Source: Myxococcales bacterium
Lineage (GTDB): Bacteria; Myxococcota_A; Polyangia; Haliangiales; Haliangiaceae
Assembly (NCBI GenBank): GCA_016707895.1
Contig: JADJGV010000007.1
Span: 62,001 to 126,000, forward strand
Reading direction: 5' to 3'
Length of the DNA: 64,000 bases
Shown: piece by piece, positions 39,018-49,669 of the stretch
How positions within the stretch are numbered: the first letter of the stretch is position 1
How the letters are laid out: every line of letters begins with the position of its first letter
Notes under the pieces: model-generated
What the model was told of the DNA's origin: nothing
Databases searched by the model: none
What the model saw: the letters and a program-made list of their open reading frames with translations, nothing else
Translations under genes and position numbers: made by a program

Positions 39018-40958
39018 ATGCCGCAGAAGTCCGGATCGCTGCTCGCGCTCGCGCTCGTGTCGCTCATCGTCGCCTGCGGCGAGGTCGGCAGCACCCCACC
39101 CGACGCCGACGTCGATGCGGCCGTCGACGCGGCCGTCGACGCGGCCGTCGACGCGGCCGTCGACGCACCGCCCGCGTTCGCGTTGACCGTCGCCGGCGCC
39201 GGCGACGGCAGCGGGACGGTGACGTCGAGCCCGGCCGGCATCAGCTGCGGCGCCGACTGCACCGAGGACTACCCGCAGGGCACCGCGGTCACGCTGACCG
39301 CGACCCCGGCGGCCGGCTCGACGTTCGTCGGCTGGGCCGGCGCCGGCTGCGGCGGCACCGGCACCTGCACCGTGACCATCACCGCCGCGACCTCGGTCAC
39401 CGCGATGTTCGCCCTCAACAACACCGTGGTCGTCACGCTCGCCGGCACCGGCGGGGGCACGGTGACGTCGACCCCGGGCGGGATCAGCTGCGGCAGCGAC
39501 TGCACCGAGGCCTACCCGCCCGGCACGATGGTGACGCTGACCGCGACCCCCGACGCCACCTCCACCTTCGCCGGCTGGACCGGCGGTGGCTGCACCGGCA
39601 CCGGCACCTGCGTCGTCACCACCAACGCCGCCGTCGGCGTGGTCGCGACGTTCACCCGCACCCTGTACACGCTGACCGCGGCGCGCGCCGGCAACGGCGC
39701 CGGGACCATCACCTCGACGCCGGCCGGCATCACCTGCGGCGCCGACTGCAGCGAGGACTTCATCAGCGGGACGATGGTCACGCTGGCGGCGTCGCCAGCC
39801 GCCGGCTCGACGTTCGCCGGCTGGAGCGGCGGTGGCTGCACCGGCACCGGCGTCTGCACCGTCGTCCTCGCGGCCGCGACCACCGTGACCGCGACCTTCA
39901 CGCTCACCCAGCACACGCTGGTGGTGACGCGCGCCGGCACTGGCACCGGCACCGTGACGTCGGCGCCGGCCGGCATCACCTGCGGCGCCGACTGCACCGA
40001 GGTCTACAACTACGGCACCGTCGTGACCCTCACCGCCACCGCCGCTGGCGGCTCGGCCTTCGCCGGGTGGAGCGGCGCCGGCTGCAGCGGCACCGGCACC
40101 TGCGTCACCACCATCACCGGCGCCACCTCGGTCACCGCCACGTTCAACACCGCGACGCTGGTGCTGACGGTCGCCCGGACCGGCTCCGGGTCCGGCACGG
40201 TCACCTCGTCGCCGGCTGGCATCAACTGCGGCGCCGACTGCACCGAGCCCTACGCGTCCGGGCAGACCGTGGTCCTGACCGCCGCGGCCAACGCCGGATC
40301 GCAGTTCGCGGGCTGGAGCGGCGGCGGCTGCAGCGGCACCGGCACCTGCACCGTCACGATGGTCGCCGCGGTCACGGTGAGCGCGGTGTTCAACGGGAAC
40401 TGCGACACGTTCACCTACGCCGACGGCACGACCGTGCCCAACTGGACCGAGCACGCCGGCGACTGGTTCGTCGAGGGCGGGCGGCTGCGCAACGCGATCG
40501 CCAACGGCATCTACGACCACAACATCACCATGAACGGCAGCTCCCAGCTCGACGGCTGCGGCCGCCTGACCGCCATCCACAACGGCGCGGCCGGCGTCCA
40601 GGTCGTCGGCGTGGTGCTGCGCTGGCAGCCGCCGGCGTCGTTCATCATCGCGCTGGTGCAGGACAACTCCGGCGCCGGCAACTTCAACTCGGCGTGGATC
40701 TACCAGAACCCCGGCACGATGAGCATCGGCGGCGTCCTGACCAACCAGGCGTTCGGCTTGACGCCCAACATCGAGGCCTGCGTCACCGGCACCAACGTCA
40801 CGCTGCGCATCGACGCCGCCCAGGACGGCACCTACGAGACCAACCTCACCGGCACCACCACCATCACCACCGCCGGCCTCACCGGCGTGATGGCCGCGTC
40901 GCAGTCGACCAGCACGACCAACATGCCGCGCATCGACAACTTCTGCTGGGGCCCCTGA
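39018..40958 (+). CDS. Lipoprotein with five InlB-B-like repeats
   Basis: A 646-residue surface protein. The lipobox is IVAC, followed by an Asp/Ala linker from a 12-bp repeat. Next come five copies of an 81-82-residue module with the pattern GTVTSSPAGIxCGADCTExY, then VTLTA, GSxFAGWSGxGC-GTGxC and VTATF; each has two Cys pairs likely bonded. This resembles divergent InlB B-repeat domains. The last 180 residues form a laminin-G-like jelly roll (NCDTFTYADGTTVPNWTEHAGDW..., ending DNFCW) that may bind glycans. AGGGGG precedes the ATG by 5 bases, and TACCCT lies at 38996 as a -10 candidate with a short leader. Confidence 0.8.
   Translation: MPQKSGSLLALALVSLIVACGEVGSTPPDADVDAAVDAAVDAAVDAAVDAPPAFALTVAGAGDGSGTVTSSPAGISCGADCTEDYPQGTAVTLTATPAAGSTFVGWAGAGCGGTGTCTVTITAATSVTAMFALNNTVVVTLAGTGGGTVTSTPGGISCGSDCTEAYPPGTMVTLTATPDATSTFAGWTGGGCTGTGTCVVTTNAAVGVVATFTRTLYTLTAARAGNGAGTITSTPAGITCGADCSEDFISGTMVTLAASPAAGSTFAGWSGGGCTGTGVCTVVLAAATTVTATFTLTQHTLVVTRAGTGTGTVTSAPAGITCGADCTEVYNYGTVVTLTATAAGGSAFAGWSGAGCSGTGTCVTTITGATSVTATFNTATLVLTVARTGSGSGTVTSSPAGINCGADCTEPYASGQTVVLTAAANAGSQFAGWSGGGCSGTGTCTVTMVAAVTVSAVFNGNCDTFTYADGTTVPNWTEHAGDWFVEGGRLRNAIANGIYDHNITMNGSSQLDGCGRLTAIHNGAAGVQVVGVVLRWQPPASFIIALVQDNSGAGNFNSAWIYQNPGTMSIGGVLTNQAFGLTPNIEACVTGTNVTLRIDAAQDGTYETNLTGTTTITTAGLTGVMAASQSTSTTNMPRIDNFCWGP
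39111..39167. repeat. 12-bp tandem repeat (VDAA linker)
   Basis: Four full copies of GTCGACGCGGCC plus a partial copy encode (VDAA)n directly after the lipobox. The copies are almost identical at the DNA level, implying recent slippage expansion. Confidence 0.85.
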
Positions 40959-41030
40959 CGCCCGACCGCCGGGCCACCTCCAGTTGACGCCGCGCGCCCC
41001 GCCCGCCCGGCCGGTGTTCGCGGCCCGGCG

Positions 41031-41675
41031 CTAGCGGCGCCGCTCGGCCGACGCCTCGAGCGCCGCGGCCGCGGCCCACGCCGGGCCGTCGAACCAGGCG
41101 TCGCCGGTCAGCGCCTGGGCCAGCATCGGCAGCGCATCGACGCCCCAGAAGGTGCGGCCGTCGAGCTCGAAGCTCGGCACGCCGAACACGCCGCGGGCGA
41201 TCGCCGCGTCGGTCGCGGCGCGCAGCTGGTGCTTGACCTCGTCGCCCGCGGGATCGCGCTGCACCGGCAGCGCGGCGATCAGCTCGGCCAGGCGGCGCGG
41301 CTCATCGGCCGCATGCCCGCCGCGCCACACGTGGTGGAACAGCCGCGCGCACACCGATCGCTCGACGGTCCCACCCATCGGCGCGCAAGCCCACGCCGCG
41401 CGCAACAGCGGCAGCGGGTTGAACGGATGACGCGCCGGCAGGTCGAACGCGATGCCGTGCTCAGCCGCGAGCCACGCCACGTGGCGGAAGGTCCACGCCT
41501 TCTTCGGCGCGAGCTCCGCCGGCCCCTTGCTGCCCCAGTGGTCGAGCAGCCCCGCGAACAGCACCGGCTGGTAGCTGACCGCGACCGCCGCATCGGCCAG
41601 CACCGCCGGCAGCCGCTCGAACGCCAGGTACGCGAACGGCGAGATCACGTCGAACCAGAACGTCAGCGCCTTCAT
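41031..41675 (-). CDS. DsbA-family protein, 2-hydroxychromene-2-carboxylate isomerase type
   Basis: A 214-residue thioredoxin-fold protein of the GST-kappa/HCCA-isomerase family. The N terminus FWFDVISPFAYLAFERLP contains the family signature, with Ser replacing the Cys of DsbA, and VFGVPSFELDGRTFWGVDALPML is the cis-Pro loop and C-terminal motif. These enzymes isomerise 2-hydroxychromene-2-carboxylate in naphthalene breakdown with glutathione, but many homologues act on unknown substrates, and no aromatic-degradation genes are nearby. GGCAGG precedes the ATG. Confidence 0.85.
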   Translation of the reverse strand: MKALTFWFDVISPFAYLAFERLPAVLADAAVAVSYQPVLFAGLLDHWGSKGPAELAPKKAWTFRHVAWLAAEHGIAFDLPARHPFNPLPLLRAAWACAPMGGTVERSVCARLFHHVWRGGHAADEPRRLAELIAALPVQRDPAGDEVKHQLRAATDAAIARGVFGVPSFELDGRTFWGVDALPMLAQALTGDAWFDGPAWAAAAALEASAERRR

Positions 41676-41697
41676 CACCTGCCGCCGGCAACGACGC

Positions 41698-42822
41698 TCA
41701 GTTCGTGACGAGCTTGCTCGACTCGGCGGCGATGTCGCCCTGCCAGGTCTGGGCGTCGAGGGCGCGGGCGCCCTTGCTGGTGGCGCGGGCCTGCTCCTTG
41801 GCCTCGCGAGCCAGGCGCTGGCGCTCACCGAGATCGTGGTGGGTCGTGAAGTACGGCAGGCTCTTGCCGATGAACTCGCGCAGGTGGCCGAACTGGTGGT
41901 CGACCATGAACTTCTCGAGGTCGGCCTTGAGCTCGGTGATGATCTCGTAGCCGCGCAGCATCGCGCCGGTGCAGACCTGCACCGTCGACGCGCCCAGCAG
42001 CATGAACTGCGCCGCGTCGTGGCCGGTCTCGATGCCGCCGATGCCGGAGATCTCGACGCCGGGGTGGGCCCGCGCCACCTCCATCACCTGGCGCAGCGCG
42101 ATCGGCCGCACCGCCTGGCCCGAGTAGCCGCCGGGCACGCTGTGGCCCTCGACGGTCGGCATCGGCCGCAGCGTCTTCATGTCGATGCCGATCACCGACA
42201 GGATCGTGTTGATCATCGCGATGCCGTCGGCGCCGGCGGTCAGCGCGGCGTGGGCCGGCACCACCGGGTTGCCGACGTTGGGCGTCATCTTGGCCCACAC
42301 CGGCACCGTCGCCACCTCCTTGACCCAGCCCACCACCTCGCTGATCAGATCGGGGTTCTCGCCGACCGCCATGCCCATCTTGCGCTCGGGCATGCCGTGC
42401 GGGCAGCTGAGGTTGAGCTCGAAGCCGTCGACGCCGGTGGCCTGCACCGCGCGGGTGATCTCCTGCCACGCCTCCTTGCGGCACTCCTCCATGATCGACG
42501 CGATCAGGATCTTGTTGGGGTACTGCTTCTTCAGCTGGGTCAGGTCGTCGATCCAGTCCTCGAACGGCCGGTCGCTGATCAGCTCGATGTTCTCGAAGCC
42601 GATCACCTCGTCGGCGCTGCGGGCCCGCAGCTTGGCGTAGCGCGGCGCGGTGTTGATGACCTTCGAGGCGTCGAGGCTCATGGTCTTGCACACCATGCCG
42701 CCCCAGCCGAGGTCGTACGAGCGGGCGATGACCTTGCCGTTGGTGCCGGGCGGTCCCGAGCCGAGCACGAACGGGTTTTCGAACTTCATGCCGTTGACGG
42801 TGATGGACAGATCGATCGCCAC
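41698..42822 (-). CDS. preA: Dihydropyrimidine dehydrogenase, PreA-type, without Fe-S domain
   Basis: A 374-residue FMN-dependent flavoprotein reducing uracil or thymine to the dihydro form. LNLSCPHGMPERKMGM carries the catalytic Cys140, matching mammalian dihydropyrimidine dehydrogenase; the AKMTPNVGN and ISGIGGIETGHDA segments bind FMN. E. coli PreA (411 residues) ends in two [4Fe-4S] motifs, but here no cysteine follows VQVCTG, so those clusters are absent. A preT-type electron partner is not in the window. The GTG at 42822 has AGGGGG upstream. It is divergent from mmsA across 118 bases. Confidence 0.88.
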   Translation of the reverse strand: MAIDLSITVNGMKFENPFVLGSGPPGTNGKVIARSYDLGWGGMVCKTMSLDASKVINTAPRYAKLRARSADEVIGFENIELISDRPFEDWIDDLTQLKKQYPNKILIASIMEECRKEAWQEITRAVQATGVDGFELNLSCPHGMPERKMGMAVGENPDLISEVVGWVKEVATVPVWAKMTPNVGNPVVPAHAALTAGADGIAMINTILSVIGIDMKTLRPMPTVEGHSVPGGYSGQAVRPIALRQVMEVARAHPGVEISGIGGIETGHDAAQFMLLGASTVQVCTGAMLRGYEIITELKADLEKFMVDHQFGHLREFIGKSLPYFTTHHDLGERQRLAREAKEQARATSKGARALDAQTWQGDIAAESSKLVTN

Positions 42823-42940
42823 GTGATCCCCCTGGGCGGTTGGCGCGTGGAGGCCAGGCTGGCGCACGCGCAGACGTCGTGCGTAACACGCCCCGCGAAC
42901 TCCGTTCAACTGCCGGCGCCGCCGTGCTACCCATCGGACC

Positions 42941-44440
<1,500 letters not shown>

Positions 44441-44449
44441 CCGCCACGG

Positions 44450-45292
44450 TCACGGCGCGCGGCGCGGCCCCAGCGGCAGCGTCAGCATCGTCGCCAGGCT
44501 GGGCCCGGTCGCGACCGGGCCGCGCTCGAGCGGCGCGTACAGGATGGCGCTCACGCGCAGGTCGCCGACCAGCCGCGCCGACAGGCCGACCGCGCCCAGC
44601 CACACCCCGGGGCCGCCCTCGACGTCGCCGGAGACGTCGACGCCGTACTCGGTGTCCTTGTGCTCGATCGTCGGCTGGTTCTTGATCGTCGCGCTGGCGA
44701 AGACCGTCCAGTCGCCCCGGCGAAACGTCGGGGTGAGCGCGAACGAGCCCTGCATGACCACCGACCGCCCCTCGGAGGTGGTGTCGAGCGGCTCGCCGAT
44801 CGGACAGTTGGCGACGCAGGTCGAGTGCTCGATCCACGGGAGCTCCCAGCCGACCACGCCGGCCTCGACGCCGATCGACCAGCCGGGCGCCACCGGCACC
44901 GCCAGCGTCAGCGCGGTCCCGACGCCGACCGCGTCGCCGCCGTCGACCGGCGCCTGGTGCGGGCGGATCGGCCGCGCGGTCGCGTCGAGCCCCGCGGCGT
45001 AGCCGAGCGCGATCGAGGCGTAGTCGGCGAAGCGGACCCGGAGGCTGCCCGCGAGCTGGGTGCCCGGGACCTCGAGCGCGGCGTCGCCCTCGCCCGGCCC
45101 GGGCGCGCTGGCCGCCAGGCTCGCCGCGCCGAACGCCAGCTCGAAGGGCTGCGCCATCGGCGCGCCGTCGACGAGGCTCGGCGTCAGCCGCGGCACCAGC
45201 GCCGCGCGGTTGACGCGCCGGACCGGCGGCGGCACGCACGCGGTCGCGACCAGCGCGACGACCACCACGACCCGGATCGCAGACAGCGTCAT
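44450..45292 (-). CDS. Lipoprotein of unknown function
   Basis: A 280-residue protein with lipobox VATAC at about residues 15-19. The mature part shows alternating strands (GTALTLAVPVAPGWSIGVEAGVVGW, FRRGDWTVFASATIKNQ) ending MLTLPLGP, consistent with a beta-barrel or lipocalin-like domain, but nothing specific is recognised. It converges on mmsA with 9 bases between the stop codons and is divergent from the methyltransferase-like gene. Confidence 0.7.
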   Translation of the reverse strand: MTLSAIRVVVVVALVATACVPPPVRRVNRAALVPRLTPSLVDGAPMAQPFELAFGAASLAASAPGPGEGDAALEVPGTQLAGSLRVRFADYASIALGYAAGLDATARPIRPHQAPVDGGDAVGVGTALTLAVPVAPGWSIGVEAGVVGWELPWIEHSTCVANCPIGEPLDTTSEGRSVVMQGSFALTPTFRRGDWTVFASATIKNQPTIEHKDTEYGVDVSGDVEGGPGVWLGAVGLSARLVGDLRVSAILYAPLERGPVATGPSLATMLTLPLGPRRAP

Positions 45293-45456
45293 GGGCAGCG
45301 GTTCAGCAACCGCCGGGCCAGCCGTCGGACCGATGGCCGATCGCGGCCTTGGCCGACGCGCGACGGCGGGCCGCTCGCGATCCGCGACATCGGCGTCCGG
45401 ATCGGCGCCATCGCCGACGTGACATCGCCCGGGCCCCGTGCGAAACGTCGGCAGCC

Positions 45457-46173
45457 ATGAAGCCGTGGATCGAGCTGGCCCGGGTTCGCCCACCCGGCAG
45501 CGGCGAGCTGTCGCTGCACCGCCGCGATCGCGACCTGGTGATCCGCGTCGACGGCCAGGAGCTGATGTCCAACCGCAGCGTCGGCTCCGAGCAGGCGCTG
45601 GCGACGATCGGCTGCGCCGGCGTCGGCGACGGCCGGGTGCTGCTCGGCGGGCTCGGCCTGGGCTACACGCTGGGCGCCGCGCTGGCGGCGCTGGGGCCCC
45701 GGGCCGCGGTGGTGGTCGCCGAGATCTCCGACGTGCTGGTCGAGTGGAACCGCACCGTCGTCGGCCCCGAGGCCGCGGCGGCGCTGGCCGATCCGCGGGT
45801 GCGGGTGGCGATCGGCGACGTCGGCGCGGCGATGACGCCCGGCGGGTTCGACGCGATCTTGCTCGACGTCGACAACAGCCCGCACGCGCTGACCCGCCCG
45901 GGCAACGCCAGCCTGTACGGCCCGCGCGGCCTGGCCCGCGCGCTCGCGGCGCTGCGGCCCGGCGGGCGGCTCGCGGTGTGGTCGGCGGCGCCGGCGCCGG
46001 CGTTCGAGCGACGGCTCGCGCTCGCCGGCTTCGCGGTCAGCGCCCACGGCGTGCCGGCCCGCGGCGCCCACGGCGGCGCCCGCCACGTCATCTTCGTCGG
46101 CGCGCGCCCCGCGCCGACGCCGGCGCGCGCCCCGCGTGGGCCCGGCCCGCCGCCGCGCTCACGCCGCCGGTAG
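45457..46173 (+). CDS. Spermidine-synthase-like / class I methyltransferase-fold protein
   Basis: A 238-residue Rossmann-fold protein. RVLLGGLGLGYTLGAAL (nucleotide-binding GxGxG), VVAEISDVLVEW (acidic residue ending strand 2) and FDAILLDVDNSPHAL match the spermidine synthase-like (SpeE/MnmC) superfamily. The aminopropyl-specific residues cannot be verified by eye, and such stand-alone proteins are often of unknown substrate. The C terminus is a Pro/Arg-rich tail that may be poorly conserved. The ATG at 45457 is chosen because earlier starts add Arg-rich sequence. Confidence 0.75.
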   Translation: MKPWIELARVRPPGSGELSLHRRDRDLVIRVDGQELMSNRSVGSEQALATIGCAGVGDGRVLLGGLGLGYTLGAALAALGPRAAVVVAEISDVLVEWNRTVVGPEAAAALADPRVRVAIGDVGAAMTPGGFDAILLDVDNSPHALTRPGNASLYGPRGLARALAALRPGGRLAVWSAAPAPAFERRLALAGFAVSAHGVPARGAHGGARHVIFVGARPAPTPARAPRGPGPPPRSRRR

Positions 46174-46178
46174 CGCCG

Positions 46179-46562
46179 TCACGGCTCGTCCCAGTAGCGG
46201 GCCGTGGCCGGGATCACCCAGCGCACCCCGCCGCGCGGATCGGCGACGTCGCCGGTGCGGCGCGGGATCACGTGGACGTGCAGGTGCATCACGGTCTGGC
46301 CCGCCGCGGGGCCGTCGTTCCACCCGACGTTGAAGCCGGCGATCGTCGGATCGCGCGCCAGCGCCAGCGCACGCGCCGCGTCGACGCCGGCCAGGAGCGC
46401 CGCGCGCTCGTCGACGGTCGCGTCGCTCCACCCGGCGCAGTGGCGCCGCGGCACCACCAGCAGGTGGCCCGGCGTCACGGGGTAGCGATCGTCGAGCACC
46501 CACGCCAGGTCCCGCGCCAGCGCGACGCGCGCCGGGTCGGGCGAGCAGAACGGACACGACAC
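46179..46562 (-). CDS. HIT family hydrolase
   Basis: A 127-residue histidine-triad nucleotide hydrolase/transferase. HLHVHVIPR gives the catalytic triad at His93, His95 and His97, and CPFC at 3-6 plus VVPRRH are typical of bacterial HIT proteins, which hydrolyse AMP-lysine, ADP-ribose-type or dinucleoside substrates. The GTG start at 46562 is supported by TATCCT ending six bases before it, the same layout as the leaderless genes. Confidence 0.88.
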   Translation of the reverse strand: MSCPFCSPDPARVALARDLAWVLDDRYPVTPGHLLVVPRRHCAGWSDATVDERAALLAGVDAARALALARDPTIAGFNVGWNDGPAAGQTVMHLHVHVIPRRTGDVADPRGGVRWVIPATARYWDEP

Positions 46563-46568
46563 CGCCCC

Positions 46569-46574
46569 AGGATA
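46569..46574 (-). promoter_or_regulatory. -10 element for a leaderless GTG start
   Basis: TATCCT preceded by CGC lies exactly 12 to 7 bases before the GTG at 46562 on the minus strand. It is a good match and helps set the start. Confidence 0.5.
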
Positions 46575-46637
46575 GCGCCTGTTCGCGCGCCGACCGTGAC
46601 CCCGGCCACGGGGCTCGCGGCCGCCGCGCCGTGGGGC

Positions 46638-46643
46638 TACCGT
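46638..46643 (+). promoter_or_regulatory. -10 element for a leaderless start
   Basis: TACCGT preceded by GGC lies exactly 12 to 7 bases before the ATG at 46650. There is no Shine-Dalgarno sequence. Confidence 0.5.
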
Positions 46644-46649
46644 GATCGC

Positions 46650-47591
46650 ATGCGCTGGCTCGTCGTCGCGTTCGCGGGGGTCGTCGCCTGTAGCGGTGGG
46701 CCGGACGAGCAGGTCCCCGACGCCGGGCGCGACGGGCCACCGCCCGACGGTGCCGACGGCTGCCTCGGCTGCGACGCGCCGGTGGCGTGCCAGCCGTGGG
46801 CCCTCGAGGCGCGCCCGGCCACCGCGCTGGCGCTGCTCGATGATCCCAGCCCGATCGCCGGGCGCACGCTGCGGGTGCAGGTCGACGTCGCCGGCGCCGC
46901 GTTCGACGAGCCGGCCATGCCCGACGTGGCGATCGCCGGCGCCACCGCGACGATCACGCCGCGCGCGTTCGCGCTGGTCGGCGGCCCCGGCGGCGGCCCG
47001 CTGGCCGCGCGCCGCGTGGTCGCGCTGCGCCTGACCGCGGGCACCTGGACCGTCGCGGCCCCGGGCGCCGCGGCGCTGACCGTCACCGTCGGGCCGGGGT
47101 CGCTGCGGCCGTGCGGCGCGCCCGGCGAGTGCGTGCAGGACTGCGACTGCGATCAGGCCGCGGGCGAGCGCTGCCTCGCCGGCGCGGGCCTCGGCGGCCC
47201 GTTCCACGCCTGCGCGGTGCCGTGCGAGGTCGACCGCGACTGCGGCGGCCACGGCAGCTGCCAGTCGATCCCCGACAGCCTGCTGTTCGCGTGCGCGTCG
47301 CAGCCGCCGGAGTGCGGCCCGACGAAGGCCTGCCCCACTGGCTTCGCGTGCCAGGCCGGCGCCTGCGCGCCGACCTTCGTGCTCAGCAGCGGGTCGCGCC
47401 ACGCCTGCGGCTGCGACGCCGACTGCGATCCGGGCCTGCGTTGCGTCGGCACCGCGGCGACCGCGCGCTGTCAGGCGGTCTGCCCCACCGACGGGCCGTG
47501 GTGCCAGGGCGCCCACGTCTGTGGCCCGGCCTCGGCCGACCTCGGCGGGCTGGCCACCTCCGACGCCGCCTGCGGCTTCCTGGGCGAGTAG
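46650..47591 (+). CDS. Cys-rich lipoprotein
   Basis: A 313-residue protein with lipobox VVAC at about residues 11-14 and a short Asp/Pro linker (VPDAGRDGPPPDGADG). A middle beta domain (LRVQVDVAGAAFDEP..., LTVTVGPG) is followed by about 110 residues with roughly twenty cysteines in patterns such as CVQDCDCDQAAGERC and CGCDADCDPGLRC, resembling Dickkopf- or EGF-like modules of Myxococcota surface lipoproteins. It is probably disulfide-bonded and surface-exposed. Its role is unknown. The stop lies 5 bases before the convergent RCC1 gene end. Confidence 0.75.
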   Translation: MRWLVVAFAGVVACSGGPDEQVPDAGRDGPPPDGADGCLGCDAPVACQPWALEARPATALALLDDPSPIAGRTLRVQVDVAGAAFDEPAMPDVAIAGATATITPRAFALVGGPGGGPLAARRVVALRLTAGTWTVAAPGAAALTVTVGPGSLRPCGAPGECVQDCDCDQAAGERCLAGAGLGGPFHACAVPCEVDRDCGGHGSCQSIPDSLLFACASQPPECGPTKACPTGFACQAGACAPTFVLSSGSRHACGCDADCDPGLRCVGTAATARCQAVCPTDGPWCQGAHVCGPASADLGGLATSDAACGFLGE

Positions 47592-47596
47592 TCGCC

Positions 47597-48892
47597 TCAG
47601 CGACAGGACAGCAGCACCGGCCGCACGCCGACCACCGCGTCGGTCGTCGCGACCCGCCCGTCGCCAAGCTGGCCCTTGCGATCGTCGCCCCAGCACCACG
47701 CGCAGCCGTCGGCGGTCAGCGCGCACGCGTGGGTCTCGCCGGCGGTCAGCGCGATCGCCGGCCCCGGCAGCGGCACCGGCGTCGCCGGCGCGGTCGCGTC
47801 GACCTCGCCGACGCCGAGCTGCCCGCGATCGCCGGCGCCCCAGCAGCGCACCGCGCCCGCGCCGTCGCGCGCGCAGGTCGACCAGTCGAGCGCCACCACC
47901 TCGACCACGTCGGTCAGCCCAGGCACCTCGACCGGCGCCGAGCGGCGGGTCGTCGTGCCGTCGCCGAGCTGGCCGCGGCTGTTGGCGCCGGCGCACGCCA
48001 CGCGCCCGCCGGCGAGGATCGCGCAGGTGTGCTCGCCGCCGGGCACCACCGCGATCGCGCCGGCGAAGCCGGGCACCTCCACCGGCCGCTGGCGCTCCTC
48101 GAGATCGCCGACGCCGAGCTGGCCGTTGGCGTTCTTGCCCCAGCACCAGGCGTGGCCAGCGGCGGTGACGCACGACACCTGGCCGCCCGCCGCGAGCGTC
48201 TCGGCGGCCGGGATGCCGTCGACCCGGCGCGGGCGCGCCACCGTCGGCGCCCCGGGCGCGCCGGTCTCGCGATCGCCGTTGGAGCCCCAGCACCACACCA
48301 CGCCGCCGCCGTCCCGCGCGCACGCGTGGTGCTCGCCCAGCTCGACCTCGACCATCGCGGTCAGGTCGCCGACCGAGCGCGGCCGCGGCCGATCGGCGGC
48401 CTCGCCGTCGCCGAGCTCGCCCGAGTCGCCCTGGCCCCAGCACGTCACCACGCCGTCGGCGATCGCGCAGGTCGTGTACTCGCCGCCGTCGAGATCGGTC
48501 ACGCCCGCCAGGTCGGGCACCGCGGTCGGGAGCGCGGTGCGGGCCACGTCCTCGCGGGCCAGGCCGCCGCGCGGGTTGTCGCCCCAGCACCAGACCCGGC
48601 CGTCGTCGGCCCGCGCGCAGGCGTGATCGCTGCCAGCGGCCAGCGCGCCGATCGGCCCCGACGTGTCACCGACGCAGCGCCCGGCCACCGCGGGGTCGCC
48701 GTCGTCGCCGTAGCGCCACGCGCCGTGGCACGTCGCGTCGGCGAAGCTGCACGCGCCGTCGGCCTCGCAGCGGCCGGCGCCGCACTGGTCGTCGGTCGCG
48801 CACACGAACGGCTCGGTCTTGACGCACGCGCCGAGCGCGCCGAGCGCGGCGCACGCGACCAGCGCCACCACGCCCGGCCCGCGCGCCCGCAT
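47597..48892 (-). CDS. Lipoprotein with RCC1 beta-propeller
   Basis: A 431-residue protein with lipobox LGAC at about residues 20-23, a short Cys segment (CATDDQCGAGRCEADGAC), then about seven RCC1 repeats of around 50 residues of the form G-x-x-H-A-C-A-x-x-x-DGRVWCWG-x-N-x-x-G-Q-L-G-DG. RCC1-like propellers bind proteins or nucleic acids; in Myxococcota they are commonly exported. The ATG overlaps the previous stop (TGATG), so it is the last gene of the kinase/TPR/RCC1 operon and translation is coupled. Confidence 0.88.
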   Translation of the reverse strand: MRARGPGVVALVACAALGALGACVKTEPFVCATDDQCGAGRCEADGACSFADATCHGAWRYGDDGDPAVAGRCVGDTSGPIGALAAGSDHACARADDGRVWCWGDNPRGGLAREDVARTALPTAVPDLAGVTDLDGGEYTTCAIADGVVTCWGQGDSGELGDGEAADRPRPRSVGDLTAMVEVELGEHHACARDGGGVVWCWGSNGDRETGAPGAPTVARPRRVDGIPAAETLAAGGQVSCVTAAGHAWCWGKNANGQLGVGDLEERQRPVEVPGFAGAIAVVPGGEHTCAILAGGRVACAGANSRGQLGDGTTTRRSAPVEVPGLTDVVEVVALDWSTCARDGAGAVRCWGAGDRGQLGVGEVDATAPATPVPLPGPAIALTAGETHACALTADGCAWCWGDDRKGQLGDGRVATTDAVVGVRPVLLSCR

Positions 48893-49656
48893 CAGAACGC
48901 CCCCCGCACCGCGAGCCCGTAGCCGTGCGACGCCAGCGTCACCCGCACCGGCGCCGCGCGCTCGTCGCCGCGCAGCACCCGCCACGCGAGCACGCCGCCC
49001 GCGACCGCCGCCGCCGACAACGCGATCGCGCCGCCGACCTCGAAGCTGCGCGCGCGCGCCGCCAGCGCGTGGTGGCGATCGTACGTGGTCGCGGCGTCGG
49101 CGTCGGCCGCGCGATCGTGGGCCAGCCACAGCAGCGTCACGCCGCTGGCCGCCAGCGCGATCCCGGCGCCACCCGCGATCCACGCGATCCGATCGCGCCG
49201 CCCCGCGACGGGCACGACGATCGGCGCGGGCGGCGGTGGCGCGACGGTCGCGACGGCTGGCGCCGGCGGTGGCGGCGGCGGCGCGGGCTCGCAGCGCGCG
49301 AGCTGCCCGCGGGCCGCGTCGGCCTGCCCGGCGCTGGGGCCGGTGGCGAGGAACTCGCCGAAGTATCGATCCGCGCGATCGCAGTCGCCGCGCCGGCGGT
49401 GCGCCTGCCCCAGCGCGAACAAGAACTCGGGCCGCGGCTCGACCGCGTAGCCTCGCTCGAAGGCCTCGATCGCGCCGATCAGGTTGCCGTGCTCGTAGCG
49501 CTCGAGCCCCAGCCGCAGCAAGTTGTTGGCCACCACATCGGGCGCGGGCGGCGGCTCCGACGGCGCTGGCTGCGCCGCGGCCGGCGCGGCGAGCCAGAGC
49601 GCGAGCAGCGCGGTGAAAGCGATCGGTGCACGGGCGAGCCGGCGGAGCGTGCGCAA
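48892..49656 (-). CDS. Secreted TPR protein with C-terminal membrane helices
   Basis: A 254-residue protein. The signal peptide (ALLALWLAAPAAAQ) is followed by a TPR pair (LRLGLERYEHGNLIGAIEAFERGYAVEPRPEFLFALGQAHRRRGDCDRAD...), a Pro/Ala linker, and two hydrophobic helices (IAWIAGGAGIALAASGVTLLW and GGAIALSAAAVAGGVLAWRVL). The start is TTG at 49656 with a strong GAGGAGG 5 bases before it, an unusual start decided by the ribosome binding site. It lies 13 bases after the kinase stop and overlaps the RCC1 start, so the three genes are one unit. Confidence 0.82.
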   Translation of the reverse strand: MRTLRRLARAPIAFTALLALWLAAPAAAQPAPSEPPPAPDVVANNLLRLGLERYEHGNLIGAIEAFERGYAVEPRPEFLFALGQAHRRRGDCDRADRYFGEFLATGPSAGQADAARGQLARCEPAPPPPPPAPAVATVAPPPPAPIVVPVAGRRDRIAWIAGGAGIALAASGVTLLWLAHDRAADADAATTYDRHHALAARARSFEVGGAIALSAAAVAGGVLAWRVLRGDERAAPVRVTLASHGYGLAVRGAF

Positions 49657-49669
49657 TGGTCCTCCTCGA

